Source: an uncultured Saprospirales bacterium
Lineage (GTDB): Bacteria; Bacteroidota; Bacteroidia; Chitinophagales; Saprospiraceae
Assembly (NCBI GenBank): GCA_937926355.1
Contig: CALAZP010000276.1
Span: 1 to 64,000, forward strand
Reading direction: 5' to 3'
DNA: 64,000 nt
In this document: positions 36,170 to 46,012 of the stretch, piece by piece
How the letters are laid out: every line of letters begins with the position of its first letter
Numbering within the stretch: position 1 is the stretch's first letter
Made by a program: the position numbers and the translations under genes
Notes under the pieces: model-generated
What the model was told of the DNA's origin: nothing
What the model saw: only the letters and a program-made list of their open reading frames with translations
The model's database searches: none

Positions 36170-38020
36170 CTAAAGGTTTTCGAAAATATTATTGGCCCTT
36201 TCAGTATCTGCTAATCTCATAGAAGGGTCAATTTCTATCTTTTGAATTTCATCAAGATTAAAAGGCAAAATCATTTCATAATTAGGAGCTACCCAATGCC
36301 AATCACTTAATATTTCATAATTCAGATCATCCCACTCGTTTTGTTTTTCTCCTCTCATAATCCCTAAGGGAATATTATATACTGCAATTGTTCCATCTTT
36401 TAGGGTTACAAAAAGATCAATAGGCATGGGCATATTTCCAATTCTCGATAAAATAATCTCAGTCTGGTTTGAATCAATACTTTGAGAAACTTTCTCTATT
36501 CCGTAATCTATAGAATGGGTTGAATGAACAAAATACTCCTTATACCAATCCAATTCCATCATTGAATTTTTCTCCATGATTCTAATCAAGTCATTAGCAT
36601 TAGGATGCTTAAATTTCCAAGTATTAAAATAATCTAGGAGTGCCTTTTCGTGTATGTTTTTTCCAATTATATATTCAAGTTGATGCATAAAAACAGCTCC
36701 TTTGGAATAGGAACCTACCCCATAAGCGGCATTAGTACTAAAATGGTCAGCATGAGTAATTAAAGGTTCTTCATATCCACTTTTTGAAAAATTGATATAG
36801 GAATTATAAGAACTACTCTGTGGGAAAAGACTTGGATCACCTGGAATTAAATTTTGCTTTTTTAGATAATTCATCACCTCATTAGATGCGTAACTAGTAA
36901 ATCCTTCATCCATCCAAGGATAAAGGGATTCATTACTACCCAACATCATCTGATACCAAGAATGCATCAATTCATGAACAGCTACACCTACTAAACTTGA
37001 AAATGATCTCTGTCCAGTAATTAAAGTTGCCATTGGATATTCCATGCCTCCGTCTCCTCCTTGAAGGAAAGAATACTGTTTATAGGCATATTGACCAAAT
37101 CTTTTGTTAATATATTCAAAAACTTGATCCATTACATTCGGAAGTTTTTCCCAATTTTCTGTAGTTCGCTCACCAGGTTCAAATAAAAAATGCATTTCCA
37201 TACCATCTTCCCTTAGATATTTGATGTGTCGGTAATCTGGATCGGCAGACCAGACAAAATCATGAACATTCGGTGCTACAAAATGCCATTTGATTTTTTC
37301 GTTATCAATATTGACATTACCGGGATTGTTTTCATAACCATGACCTATTTCATTTGGATTCTGTAGGTACCCTGTCCCTCCTAAAACATAGTTTTTATCT
37401 ATTGTGATAGTAACGTCAAAATCACCCCATATTCCATAGAATTCCCTGCCAATATAAGGGTTAGCGTGCCATCCTAGGTAATCATACTCAGCTAACTTGG
37501 GATACCATTGAGCCATAGAATAGGCAATACCTTCACGGCTATTACGACCATTTCTTCTAACTTGAATAGGAACCTGACCTTTAAATTTTATATTAATAGT
37601 ATTTTCACTATTAGGAAGAAGCGGATTATTCAGGTGAATTTCCATTACAGTCCCTTCAATATGAAAATCTGTTTCTATTCCGTTAATGGCAAGATATTCA
37701 ATGTTTTGATATCCTATTTCATCTGGATTGAGTTGATTAATCCTTTCTCCTACCCTTCTATCTGGATCTTTTATGGTCAAAGACCTAATGTCCATATCAC
37801 TGCCAGGTTGGAAAGCATTCAAATAGAGGTGAAAAAAAAGCTGGTGTAGTGAATCAGGAGAATTATTGAAATAAGTAATTTCTTGTTGTCCTACAAAAGT
37901 GTGGTTACTCACCTCAAAGTCAATATCTATTTTATACTTAATACTCTGTTGCCATCTATCAGATTGGGCGTTGAGCAAACAAACATTAAAAAAAAATAGA
38001 AGAATAAATATATTTTTCAT
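36170..38020 (-). CDS. Exported M1-family metallopeptidase
   Basis: Zinc aminopeptidase-like protein of 616 residues, with a signal peptide (MKNIFILLFFFNVCLLNAQ) starting at the ATG at 38020. In-frame codons up to 38098 precede the signal and are unlikely to be used. The exopeptidase motif is GGMEYP and the zinc site is HELMH (about residues 349-353) with the third ligand Glu 18 residues on, in WMDEGFTSYA. An N-terminal beta-sandwich precedes the catalytic domain. It acts outside the cytoplasm. It precedes GT4, GT2 and ribB on the same strand by 21 bases. Confidence 0.92.
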   Translation of the reverse strand: MKNIFILLFFFNVCLLNAQSDRWQQSIKYKIDIDFEVSNHTFVGQQEITYFNNSPDSLHQLFFHLYLNAFQPGSDMDIRSLTIKDPDRRVGERINQLNPDEIGYQNIEYLAINGIETDFHIEGTVMEIHLNNPLLPNSENTINIKFKGQVPIQVRRNGRNSREGIAYSMAQWYPKLAEYDYLGWHANPYIGREFYGIWGDFDVTITIDKNYVLGGTGYLQNPNEIGHGYENNPGNVNIDNEKIKWHFVAPNVHDFVWSADPDYRHIKYLREDGMEMHFLFEPGERTTENWEKLPNVMDQVFEYINKRFGQYAYKQYSFLQGGDGGMEYPMATLITGQRSFSSLVGVAVHELMHSWYQMMLGSNESLYPWMDEGFTSYASNEVMNYLKKQNLIPGDPSLFPQSSSYNSYINFSKSGYEEPLITHADHFSTNAAYGVGSYSKGAVFMHQLEYIIGKNIHEKALLDYFNTWKFKHPNANDLIRIMEKNSMMELDWYKEYFVHSTHSIDYGIEKVSQSIDSNQTEIILSRIGNMPMPIDLFVTLKDGTIAVYNIPLGIMRGEKQNEWDDLNYEILSDWHWVAPNYEMILPFNLDEIQKIEIDPSMRLADTERANNIFENL

Positions 38021-38037
38021 CTGTAATAACATTTCGT

Positions 38038-38045
38038 CAAAGATA
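38038..38045 (-). promoter_or_regulatory. Putative -7 element for the M1 peptidase operon
   Basis: Minus strand TATCTTTG, an exact TAnnTTTG match, about 18 bases before the chosen ATG at 38020. Its position supports that start over the upstream one at 38098. No -33 TTTG at the usual spacing. Confidence 0.5.
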
Positions 38046-38120
38046 CCAATGGACAACCTATTATTGATAGTAAATCGAAAAGTATTTAAATAAAACAATT
38101 AATTTTACCGCATTAAGAAA

Positions 38121-38681
38121 ATGAACATGAAAAATATTTTTTTTATTTCTATTGCCCTATTGATCATTGGGGTCCTTGGAAGGGTTATACCGCACCCACC
38201 TAATTTTACCCCAATTGGTGGGATAATTATTTTCAGTGTGCTGAAAATTGAAAATAAATTTTTTAAATATTTATTTCCATTATTCGTTTTTTGGATCAGT
38301 GACTTAATTGTCAATAATGTACTCATTCCCAACCAATTCCCTCAATATTATCAAGGATTTTCACTCTTTGGAAGTGGGTATATTTACCTGGCTCTTATCA
38401 CTATTGTTGCAAGTTTGGAGCGCTACACTAGCCGCAATTCTAGAAGCCCCATTCTAGGAGGTAGTTTAATATCAGCCACCTTATTTTTTTTAATAACTAA
38501 TTTTGGAGTTTGGGTAGGAAGTTCCATATATCCATCCACTTTTTTAGGATTTATACTTTGCTTGGGGGCTGGAGTTCCATTTTTTGGCAACCATCTATTA
38601 AGTACCTTAATGTATTCTTTTATATTGGTTAAGGGCTACGAAATAGCCAAAGATTTTAGTTTGAAAAAATACTTAAACTAA
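38121..38681 (+). CDS. DUF6580-type integral membrane protein
   Basis: 186 residues with about five membrane helices. The conserved start GRVIPHPPNFTPIGGIIIFSV and the middle FWISDLIVNNVL match a family of small putative transport proteins (DUF6580), which resemble substrate-binding subunits of vitamin transporters. The cobalamin adenosyltransferase gene lies 2 kb away on the other strand, a loose hint of cobalamin or cofactor context. Function unproven. It overlaps the pgpH-like stop by 4 bases. Confidence 0.7.
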   Translation: MNMKNIFFISIALLIIGVLGRVIPHPPNFTPIGGIIIFSVLKIENKFFKYLFPLFVFWISDLIVNNVLIPNQFPQYYQGFSLFGSGYIYLALITIVASLERYTSRNSRSPILGGSLISATLFFLITNFGVWVGSSIYPSTFLGFILCLGAGVPFFGNHLLSTLMYSFILVKGYEIAKDFSLKKYLN

Positions 38682-40726
38682 TTTTTTTGAGCACTAGGAT
38701 ATTCGATACGAGGGTGATGAATAGATTTTAAAAGTTGTCCAAAAACGATCTTGCACTGATTAAGTTCTTTAATGGTCAATTCAGACTCTTCTAATTGCTT
38801 TCCTTCCATTTTCTTTTTAAAAAGATCTTCTAAAAGGTAGTTAATTTGTTCCTGATTAGGGTTTTTAAGACTTCTTGCGGCTGCTTCAACGGTATCCGCA
38901 AGCATTAATAGGCTTTGTTCCTTGGTTTTAGGGATAGGTCCAGGATATTGATAATCTTCTTTATTTGGTTTTTTTCCCTCTTTGATTGCCTTGTTAAAAA
39001 AGTAGGAAACTTCGGAGGTGCCATGATGAGTCGATATAAATTCGCATATTTCCTCGGGAAGTCCGGCCTTTCTACCCATTTCTAAGCCATCTTTAACATG
39101 ATCTATTATTATTTGTGAACTTTCCTCAGGGGAAATAGATTCATGTGGATTTTCAGCATTTTGATTTTCGATAAAAAATTTGGGATTAAGACTTTTTCCA
39201 ATATCGTGGTATAAAGCCCCAACTTTCACCAGTAAATGAGAAGCTCCAATTTTCCTTGCAGCAGATTCAGCCAAATTAGCCACTTGTAAGGAATGTTGCA
39301 TGGTTCCTGGAGCTTCATTGGCCAATTTTTGTAACAATGGATGATTCATATCGGAAAGCTCAACCAAAGTGAGGGAAGATAAAAAGCCAAACAGTCTTTC
39401 TATCATCGGAATTAATGGGTATGCCAAAAGTGTCAAAAAAGCATTTATTGCAATCCATTTTACAAATAAAAATTCTAATTGTTGAATGTCTCCCTTAATT
39501 ACAAGATTGATTGCTATTATAGAAATAGTGTAAGTAATTAAAACAAAAAGAATAGAATTGAAGAAATTATTCCAAGATCGAGTGTCCTTGAAACTTAGAA
39601 TTACCACAGCTCCAACTAATATTTCAGTAAAAATAAATTGAAAATTATAACTTGAAATCGAAGCTACCAACAGAACATTAGTGACATGGGTAAAAAATGC
39701 CAACCTTGAAGGAAAAAATGATTTTATGACAATTGGAACGATTGCAAAGGGAATGAGATAAGGGGATAAAAATTCAAACTGTTCGACAGTATAATTGAGG
39801 TAAACATAAATCGGAAACCAAGAAAAAATGAAAAGGAAATTTTTCAAAAGGGTGAAATAATTTTGGTTTACCTTAAAAAGGTATACTGCAAAGACCACCA
39901 ATACAAGCCATACTAAAATCAGATGGCCAAAGTAATTCCAAAGACTGGTTTTTTCTGAATTAAACTCGTTGTCGTAAAATATTTTTAATGAATTTAATTT
40001 CCTATATGACTCTTCATTGACAACAGCTCCTTTCGTTATCAACAATGTACCCGTCTCTACCATTCCTCTTGTTGGGAGGATATCATTGATTAATTCATCT
40101 TTAATCTCATCAGAGAATTGTTGATTGTAAACTATACTAGGAATGATAATCTGGTTGAGAATAGGGTATAAAAAATCTGGATTTTTTAACTTTGATTCAG
40201 GCAGAAGATCAAAAAGTTGAATTTTAGCATCTCTGTAATTCAAAAATTCCTCACTTACTCTTTGTTGCAAAGTATTACCTTGCATTAAGTAAAGTGAAAA
40301 GGGTCTTTTTAGCGATAAACTATCATAGTCAATGATCCCTAATTTATAAATATCATTTAGGTACCTAATTCCAAAATTATAATATAACTGAGGATTTGCT
40401 AATAAATCGGGGAAATCCTGCAAATTAGATTTAGTGGAAATTTGTTGATTAAAAATCTCCTCAAAATTAAACTTAACCTCTCGCTCTACATCATCTAAAA
40501 TCGTGAAGTAAGGGATAAAATTTTTCTCTATTTCATCAATTTCCCTCTCTATTTCTGTTTCTGACTTAAGAATAGGAAAATCTAAAGGAGCAGTTAAATC
40601 GTCGTAATTCCAAAGATTTCCAAGAGAAAAATCATATTGAAATGTATTTTTTTTGGGGAAAAAGTAACTTATTGCAAAGGTTAAGCCCAGAAGTAATGCT
40701 ATCCTACTTAGGAATACAATTTTCAT
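38678..40726 (-). CDS. 7TM-HD family phosphodiesterase (PgpH-like)
   Basis: 682-residue membrane protein. Residues about 25-240 form an extracytoplasmic 7TMR-HDED-type sensor region after one N-terminal helix. About seven helices follow (260-440). The cytoplasmic HD domain has MQHSLQVANLAE and LYHDIGK (about 505-511), then HESISPEESS and THHGTSE. Firmicute relatives hydrolyse c-di-AMP, so a cyclic dinucleotide or similar signal is likely. It starts 2 bases after the adenosyltransferase gene and belongs to that transcription unit. Confidence 0.88.
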   Translation of the reverse strand: MKIVFLSRIALLLGLTFAISYFFPKKNTFQYDFSLGNLWNYDDLTAPLDFPILKSETEIEREIDEIEKNFIPYFTILDDVEREVKFNFEEIFNQQISTKSNLQDFPDLLANPQLYYNFGIRYLNDIYKLGIIDYDSLSLKRPFSLYLMQGNTLQQRVSEEFLNYRDAKIQLFDLLPESKLKNPDFLYPILNQIIIPSIVYNQQFSDEIKDELINDILPTRGMVETGTLLITKGAVVNEESYRKLNSLKIFYDNEFNSEKTSLWNYFGHLILVWLVLVVFAVYLFKVNQNYFTLLKNFLFIFSWFPIYVYLNYTVEQFEFLSPYLIPFAIVPIVIKSFFPSRLAFFTHVTNVLLVASISSYNFQFIFTEILVGAVVILSFKDTRSWNNFFNSILFVLITYTISIIAINLVIKGDIQQLEFLFVKWIAINAFLTLLAYPLIPMIERLFGFLSSLTLVELSDMNHPLLQKLANEAPGTMQHSLQVANLAESAARKIGASHLLVKVGALYHDIGKSLNPKFFIENQNAENPHESISPEESSQIIIDHVKDGLEMGRKAGLPEEICEFISTHHGTSEVSYFFNKAIKEGKKPNKEDYQYPGPIPKTKEQSLLMLADTVEAAARSLKNPNQEQINYLLEDLFKKKMEGKQLEESELTIKELNQCKIVFGQLLKSIHHPRIEYPSAQKN

Positions 40727-40728
40727 TA

Positions 40729-41283
40729 TTACTCAGATTTCCATTTAATTTCTTCCACTTGGAGTTGGAATCCAACAAACCTTGCTAAAACGAAGAGAAA
40801 GTCGGAAAGTCTGTTAATATAAGTAATTATTTCAATGGGAAAATTAAATTCTAAACTTAGTCCAAAAATCTCTCTCTCTGCCCTCCTGCAAATAGCTCTG
40901 GTCACGTGGCATTTGGAAACTATAGAATGACCTCCTGGTAAAATAAAATTACTTAAGTCAGGCAAGCATTGATCTAAATTATCCATCCATTTTTCTAAAT
41001 TTCCAATAGAATCTTCATTTGGAATTTTTACAGTTAACAACTGGGAATCTTCAGCCGCCAATATTGAACCGATATTAAAAATATAATTTTGTATTTCTAG
41101 AATGGATGTTTGGATATTTTTGAGGGAAAGAGAAATATTTAAATCATCTCTTACCCAACCTAAATAAGAATTTAGCTCATCTAAAGTACCAATTACCATT
41201 AACCTCGGATGATTTTTGGGTACTCTCTCACCACCAAGTAAGGAGGTGAAACCTTGGTCACCCGTCTTCGTATATATTTTCAT
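40729..41283 (-). CDS. Cob(I)alamin adenosyltransferase (PduO type)
   Basis: Converts cob(I)alamin to adenosylcobalamin with ATP. 184 residues. The N-terminal ATP loop reads KIYTKTGDQGFTSLLGG. The helical bundle carries the signature CHVTRAICRRAERE, then NRLSDFLFVLAR. It points to B12-dependent enzymes in the organism. It lies between the ABC ATPase gene (5-base gap) and the pgpH-like gene on the same strand. Confidence 0.94.
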   Translation of the reverse strand: MKIYTKTGDQGFTSLLGGERVPKNHPRLMVIGTLDELNSYLGWVRDDLNISLSLKNIQTSILEIQNYIFNIGSILAAEDSQLLTVKIPNEDSIGNLEKWMDNLDQCLPDLSNFILPGGHSIVSKCHVTRAICRRAEREIFGLSLEFNFPIEIITYINRLSDFLFVLARFVGFQLQVEEIKWKSE

Positions 41284-41288
41284 TATTA

Positions 41289-42020
41289 TTATTCAGCTTT
41301 ATATCGATGAGAAGGATCATATGCGCTGATAATTTTCTCATTTCTAACATCACTTTCAATTAACCCATCTCGTAACCGAACAATTCTATGAGCATGTTCA
41401 GCAATATCCGGTTCATGGGTAACTAAGATGATAGTATTACCATTTTTGTGGAGATTTTCAAAAATCTCCATAATTTCTACTGATGTTTTAGTATCAAGAT
41501 TACCAGTTGGTTCATCTGCTAAGATAATAGAGGGATCATTCACTAGTGCTCTAGCAATGGCAACTCGCTGTCTCTGTCCTCCAGATAACTCATTTGGCTT
41601 ATGGTGTACTCTATCACCTAAACCGACTAAACCTAAAACTTCTTTGGCTCTAGCTTGTCGTTTAGATCTATTCCATCCAGCATATACGAGCGGTAAGGCA
41701 ACGTTATCCAAGGAGGAAAGTCTTGGTAATAAATTAAAGGTTTGAAAGACAAAACCAATATATTTATTACGAATTTCTGCCAATCCACTATCATTCATAG
41801 TGGATACTCTTTCTCCATCTAGCCAATATTCACCATTTGTAGGGGTATCCAAGCATCCTAAAAGATTCATTAGTGTAGACTTTCCTGAACCGGAAGCTCC
41901 CATCAAAGCAACATACTCATTAGGATACACATCTAGTGATACAGATTGTAAGGCCTTCACTACAGTTGTACCCATGGTATAATGTCTTTGAAGATCTTTT
42001 ATGGTGATAATTGGCTCCAT
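41289..42020 (-). CDS. ABC transporter ATP-binding protein (LolD/MacB type)
   Basis: 243-residue ATPase. Walker A is GASGSGKST (40-48), the signature is [14 protein letters not shown] and Walker B is [12 protein letters not shown]. These are the features of the MacB/LolD/FtsE branch that drives lipoprotein release, efflux or septal mechanotransmission. No permease gene is adjacent, so the partner lies elsewhere. It follows gatC by 9 bases. Confidence 0.88.
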   Translation of the reverse strand: MEPIITIKDLQRHYTMGTTVVKALQSVSLDVYPNEYVALMGASGSGKSTLMNLLGCLDTPTNGEYWLDGERVSTMNDSGLAEIRNKYIGFVFQTFNLLPRLSSLDNVALPLVYAGWNRSKRQARAKEVLGLVGLGDRVHHKPNELSGGQRQRVAIARALVNDPSIILADEPTGNLDTKTSVEIMEIFENLHKNGNTIILVTHEPDIAEHAHRIVRLRDGLIESDVRNEKIISAYDPSHRYKAE

Positions 42021-42029
42021 GTTTTTATT

Positions 42030-42329
42030 TTAATTTTTTTCTATGAATTTTGGAACAACAAAAAAGGAATTCAATTTATCGGGGGCATTCTTTAGTGCGT
42101 CTTCAGAACCAACTTGATTAGCTACCTCATCATTTCTCCATTCTATTCCTTTTTCTACCATTTTTGCTACCACACCTAAATCTTTTTCATTAATATTTTC
42201 AAGGGTATCGAACATGTTCAATATATTATGAAGTTCATTTTTAATTTCTACCCTTTCGGAATCATTTAGTTTTAATTTGGCTAATCTTTCAAGATGTAAT
42301 ATTAATTGATCATCTACAAGTACCGACAT
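42030..42329 (-). CDS. gatC: Asp-tRNA(Asn)/Glu-tRNA(Gln) amidotransferase subunit C
   Basis: Small subunit of the GatCAB complex that converts Glu-tRNA(Gln) to Gln-tRNA(Gln) (and Asp-tRNA(Asn) in some species). 99 residues, normal length. The conserved LAKLKLNDSERVEIKNEL start and the DKLNSFFVVPKFIEK end are both present. gatA and gatB are not in the window. It heads a minus-strand unit with the ABC ATPase, the adenosyltransferase and the pgpH-like gene. Confidence 0.9.
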   Translation of the reverse strand: MSVLVDDQLILHLERLAKLKLNDSERVEIKNELHNILNMFDTLENINEKDLGVVAKMVEKGIEWRNDEVANQVGSEDALKNAPDKLNSFFVVPKFIEKN

Positions 42330-42371
42330 ATTTTAGAAGTTTAGAATGATTTCTTCGTCAAAACAAGCAAA

Positions 42372-42379
42372 CAAAGTTA
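42372..42379 (-). promoter_or_regulatory. Putative -7 element for the gatC operon
   Basis: Minus strand TAACTTTG matches TAnnTTTG. It lies about 43 bases before the gatC ATG, in the gap shared with the divergent deoxynucleoside kinase gene. No good -33 box. Confidence 0.45.
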
Positions 42380-42434
42380 TTTATTATATTATTGTATTCT
42401 CTTTTAAGACAATAAATTCTACAAGAAGCCTTTT

Positions 42435-43076
42435 ATGGAAAATAAAACTATTTCAAAAATAAAGCATATTGCTATAGCTGGTAACATTGGAGCTGGAAAA
42501 ACAACTCTATCTGAAAGATTGGGAAGGCATTATGGATGGGAAGTCAATTATGAAACAGCAGATGATAATCCGTATTTGAGTGATTTTTATAATGATATGC
42601 AAAGATGGGCTTTTAATCTTCAGATTTTTTTCCTCAATTCACGATACCAACAAATTCTCAAAATCTTGGATGGCAAATCTATAGTAGTACAAGATAGAAC
42701 CATTTATGAAGATGCTTATATATTCGCACCTAATCTACACGATATGGGTTTAATGACGAGTAGGGATTTTAATAATTATTCTAGCCTTTTTCATACTATG
42801 AATTCTCAAATTAGACCACCTGATTTATTGATATATCTTAGAGCCAATATATCCACTTTGGTCGACCATATACACAGAAGAGGAAGAGAATACGAAGGTA
42901 ATATGTCTTTGGATTACTTGAAAAGACTTAACCAAAGATATGAAGATTGGATTAGGTCTTATGAAAAAGGAAGATTGTTGATTATTGAAACTGATGATTT
43001 GAATTTTGCCGATAGTCAAGAAGATTTAGGAATTATCATAAACAAAATTAACTCTGAACTCAACGGGCTTTTTTAA
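42435..43076 (+). CDS. Deoxynucleoside kinase
   Basis: Phosphorylates deoxynucleosides for dNTP salvage, 213 residues. The P-loop is GNIGAGKTTL (residues 16-25). The ExD/DRS-type motif appears as DRTIYEDAYIF. The lid region is HIHRRGREYE, typical of the dNK/dGK/dCK family. Base preference cannot be read directly. yggS follows 14 bases later on the same strand. Confidence 0.92.
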   Translation: MENKTISKIKHIAIAGNIGAGKTTLSERLGRHYGWEVNYETADDNPYLSDFYNDMQRWAFNLQIFFLNSRYQQILKILDGKSIVVQDRTIYEDAYIFAPNLHDMGLMTSRDFNNYSSLFHTMNSQIRPPDLLIYLRANISTLVDHIHRRGREYEGNMSLDYLKRLNQRYEDWIRSYEKGRLLIIETDDLNFADSQEDLGIIINKINSELNGLF

Positions 43077-43090
43077 ATATTTTTTTTGCA

Positions 43091-43750
43091 ATGGATACTA
43101 ACCTTCAAGAATACCTATCAAATAAAAATGTAACTCTAGTTGCCGTTTCAAAAACCCACCCCGACAAGGCTATACTTCAGCTATACCATAAAAATCAAAG
43201 GGTTTTCGGAGAAAATAAAGTACAGGAATTAGTGGGTAAATTTGAAAGGTTACCTAAAGATATTGCCTGGCATTTCATTGGTCATCTACAAAGTAATAAA
43301 GTTAAATATATAGCTCCGTTTGTAGATACTATTCACAGCATTGATTCTTTTAAAATTTTAAAAGAGATTAGCAAACAAGCTATTAAAAATAAGCGCAATA
43401 TTAAATGTCTCATCCAGGTAAAAATCGCTAAGGAAAAGGAAAAATTTGGGCTAGAAATAGCTGATTTATCCGAATTTTTAGAAGCAGTTCGACATGAAAG
43501 ACTGGAAGGAATTACTATTATTGGATTAATGGGAATGGCCACCTTTACAAATGATGAAATGCAAATAAAAGAGGAGTTTCTATCATTACAGAATACTTTC
43601 AAACAAGTAAAAAAAACATATTTCCCAAAGGATGAAAATTTTAAAGAATTATCAATGGGCATGTCCTTAGACTTTAGAATAGCAATTGAATGCGGAAGTA
43701 CAATGATTAGAATAGGTAGTCTTCTTTTTGGGGATAGAGTATATCAGTAA
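43091..43750 (+). CDS. PLP homeostasis protein (YggS/PROSC family)
   Basis: Single-domain PLP-binding barrel involved in vitamin B6 and amino-acid homeostasis, 219 residues. The PLP lysine lies in LVAVSKTHP (about residue 21). The conserved GENKVQE, WHFIGHLQSNK and LSMGMSLDFRIAIECGSTMIRIG segments are all present. Its 3' end overlaps the opposing FG-GAP gene by 7 bases. Confidence 0.94.
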   Translation: MDTNLQEYLSNKNVTLVAVSKTHPDKAILQLYHKNQRVFGENKVQELVGKFERLPKDIAWHFIGHLQSNKVKYIAPFVDTIHSIDSFKILKEISKQAIKNKRNIKCLIQVKIAKEKEKFGLEIADLSEFLEAVRHERLEGITIIGLMGMATFTNDEMQIKEEFLSLQNTFKQVKKTYFPKDENFKELSMGMSLDFRIAIECGSTMIRIGSLLFGDRVYQ

Positions 43751-45960
43751 ACCATTACTTTTTGAGCGAAAATAACCTTTTGACTGTTTTTTAACTGAAC
43801 CACATAAACTCCCTTTTTTTCAATGGTGATTCTACCTGAATTAGGATTAAAAAATTTTTGGTACAAAATTATACTTCCGTTTATATTGTAAACGAATAAT
43901 TCTAAGTTCTCCCCTAATGAATTTTCTCCCTTGAGACTTATTATACCTGTTGTCGGATTAGGGGAGATATTAAAATTTTCATACTGATGCTCTTTTACAG
44001 CGACGTTATTTTGTACTAAAAGTGAAGTACTGTAGACTAATGCTCCTCCTCTATAATTCCCGGTAAACATTTCGAGGTATCCATCCTCATTAATATCTGT
44101 TAGAAATGGCTTTGTCCTAGCTCCAGCATCCAAATTGCTGATTTGATCAGTTATTTCAATAAAATTATTCGAGTGGTCAAAACTGATATAGTGTTTGAAG
44201 AACCCTGCTTCGCTACCGGTTATTAAATGAACTCCTTCCTCATTTTCAAAGATAAAAGGGGAACTAAATCCAAAAAAATATCCAGGAAATCTAGCATCGA
44301 TATTTCCAAAATACTCCAAATTTGGAGATTGGTTTAAAGAATTGGTAAACCAATTATCAATTGCTCCAGAGTTTTCCAGATAATTAATATTTCCTGCCTG
44401 CTCTCCGATAAATAAATCTCCAAATCCATCTTTATTAAAATCAAAAATAAAAGGGTGACTATAATTTCCAACATCAATATCTCCAAACGGAAATTGCCAG
44501 TTTGTAACCGTCAAAACTCCATTACCTTCAAAAGATCCCTTTCCAAAAAACAAAGAACCGGATTGTTCACCAACTATAACATCCAAAATACCATCACCAT
44601 TTATGTCTCCCATAGCTGGAACAAATGAAGAAGTAAAATTAAAACTACTTAAACCCAAATAATCACTATCTATTAGCTTAAATCGAGGAATTGAGAAAGT
44701 TCCTATATTTTGAAATAAAAATAATTTGGAAGTCGCCAGACCATTTAATTTTTGATCTCCACTCATAATTAAATCCTTTAGACCATCCCCCGTAACATCT
44801 TCTAATAGAATAGAAGAACTTCGACCTAAATCAATCATATCTTCTATTAAGAAAGATTTGTTTTGTAGTTCGGGATCTGATAAAAAGGAATTTTCAGTCC
44901 CTTTGTACCACCAAATATTTTGTTGATCATCCCCATTCAATCTGTCATTCGAAGTAACAATAAGATCCAATAATTTGTCATTATTAATATCCATAGAAAA
45001 GGCAACAGGAAAAATATCAATCTGAACAGGTACATTAGATTCTGGATAATGAATTTCTTGATGGTTAAACCATGACGTTTCACAATCCCCAGCATTTACG
45101 AGGAGAGAAAGATTAGTAAATGAAATGTCCCCTAAAAAAAGATCCTTAATTTGATCCCCGTTAGTATCCAATATTAAAAGAGTTGAACCCGCGTGTCTAG
45201 GTAATATTTCCTCTGGAAGGGTAATATTTTCAAAACATTCACCTGGATTTGGAGATAGATCAATTTGTTCACTTATTCCACTTTCATAAATGCCTCCCCA
45301 ACAGCGATCTGCCCTCTCAAAAATTAGGGTGTCTAAATTTAACCCCTTTTCAACTGCTAAATTTTTATAGAATTCAACCACTCCTCCCCCGGAATTAAAA
45401 GTAACAATGTCAATGTCTCCATCACAATCAACATCTTCTATAGCAGGATAATCAATTTTGCTAACATATAGTGGAGTAAGAGCACCACTTGGTTGTACAT
45501 AATGGATCAAGTTAAAAGGAGCATTTAAGTCCATTTTTTTAAAAACTAACGAATCATTTTTAAAAAATCCACGATATACAATTATACCATCTATGCCAGG
45601 TATATCAGAATATGAAAAAATATCAGTTAAACCATCATTATTAAAATCCTTAAGGATCGCCCAATTTTTGAGTTTGGGAAAACTTTCAGACCAATTTGGC
45701 CGGATGAAATATTTGGCGCTATCGGATTGGCCTAAATTCTGAAAAAGAGTGATGCAATTACAAGCTCTATCAAAGGCAAACAAATCAAAGTGTCCATCTC
45801 TATCAAAATCAATAGAGGAGAATTGTGGATTATTCATTCCACCTGCGAATGGCATGCTATAGGATTCTACTTCAAATGTTATACTATTTGATTCTTGCCC
45901 CCATATTAGACCATGGTATCCAAAAAAGAATAAAATGAAAAATTTTTGTAAAAACCTCAA
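43744..45960 (-). CDS. FG-GAP/VCBS repeat protein with type IX sorting domain
   Basis: 738-residue secreted protein. The start appears to be TTG at 45960, because an in-frame stop lies five codons upstream and no ATG precedes the signal peptide (RFLQKFFILFFFGYHGLIWGQ). Many FG-GAP/VCBS repeats follow, with calcium-type loops such as DFDRDGHFDLFAFD, DINGDGILDVIVGE and DFNKDGFGDLFIGE, giving a propeller. The last ~80 residues are a type A sorting domain (NISPNPTTGIISLKG to the terminal QKVMVY), so it is a probable cargo of the PorT-containing secretion system. A surface adhesin or binding role is plausible. Confidence 0.9.
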   Translation of the reverse strand: MRFLQKFFILFFFGYHGLIWGQESNSITFEVESYSMPFAGGMNNPQFSSIDFDRDGHFDLFAFDRACNCITLFQNLGQSDSAKYFIRPNWSESFPKLKNWAILKDFNNDGLTDIFSYSDIPGIDGIIVYRGFFKNDSLVFKKMDLNAPFNLIHYVQPSGALTPLYVSKIDYPAIEDVDCDGDIDIVTFNSGGGVVEFYKNLAVEKGLNLDTLIFERADRCWGGIYESGISEQIDLSPNPGECFENITLPEEILPRHAGSTLLILDTNGDQIKDLFLGDISFTNLSLLVNAGDCETSWFNHQEIHYPESNVPVQIDIFPVAFSMDINNDKLLDLIVTSNDRLNGDDQQNIWWYKGTENSFLSDPELQNKSFLIEDMIDLGRSSSILLEDVTGDGLKDLIMSGDQKLNGLATSKLFLFQNIGTFSIPRFKLIDSDYLGLSSFNFTSSFVPAMGDINGDGILDVIVGEQSGSLFFGKGSFEGNGVLTVTNWQFPFGDIDVGNYSHPFIFDFNKDGFGDLFIGEQAGNINYLENSGAIDNWFTNSLNQSPNLEYFGNIDARFPGYFFGFSSPFIFENEEGVHLITGSEAGFFKHYISFDHSNNFIEITDQISNLDAGARTKPFLTDINEDGYLEMFTGNYRGGALVYSTSLLVQNNVAVKEHQYENFNISPNPTTGIISLKGENSLGENLELFVYNINGSIILYQKFFNPNSGRITIEKKGVYVVQLKNSQKVIFAQKVMVY

Positions 45961-46012
45961 AGTCTTTAGTTTTTAAATTAATTTGGGTGTAAACAAGTGA
46001 AAATTTGGTAAA

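Noticed and set aside
38021..38098. Longer start for the M1 peptidase
   Set aside because: It would bury the signal peptide 26 residues in, and the promoter element at 38038 lies within it.
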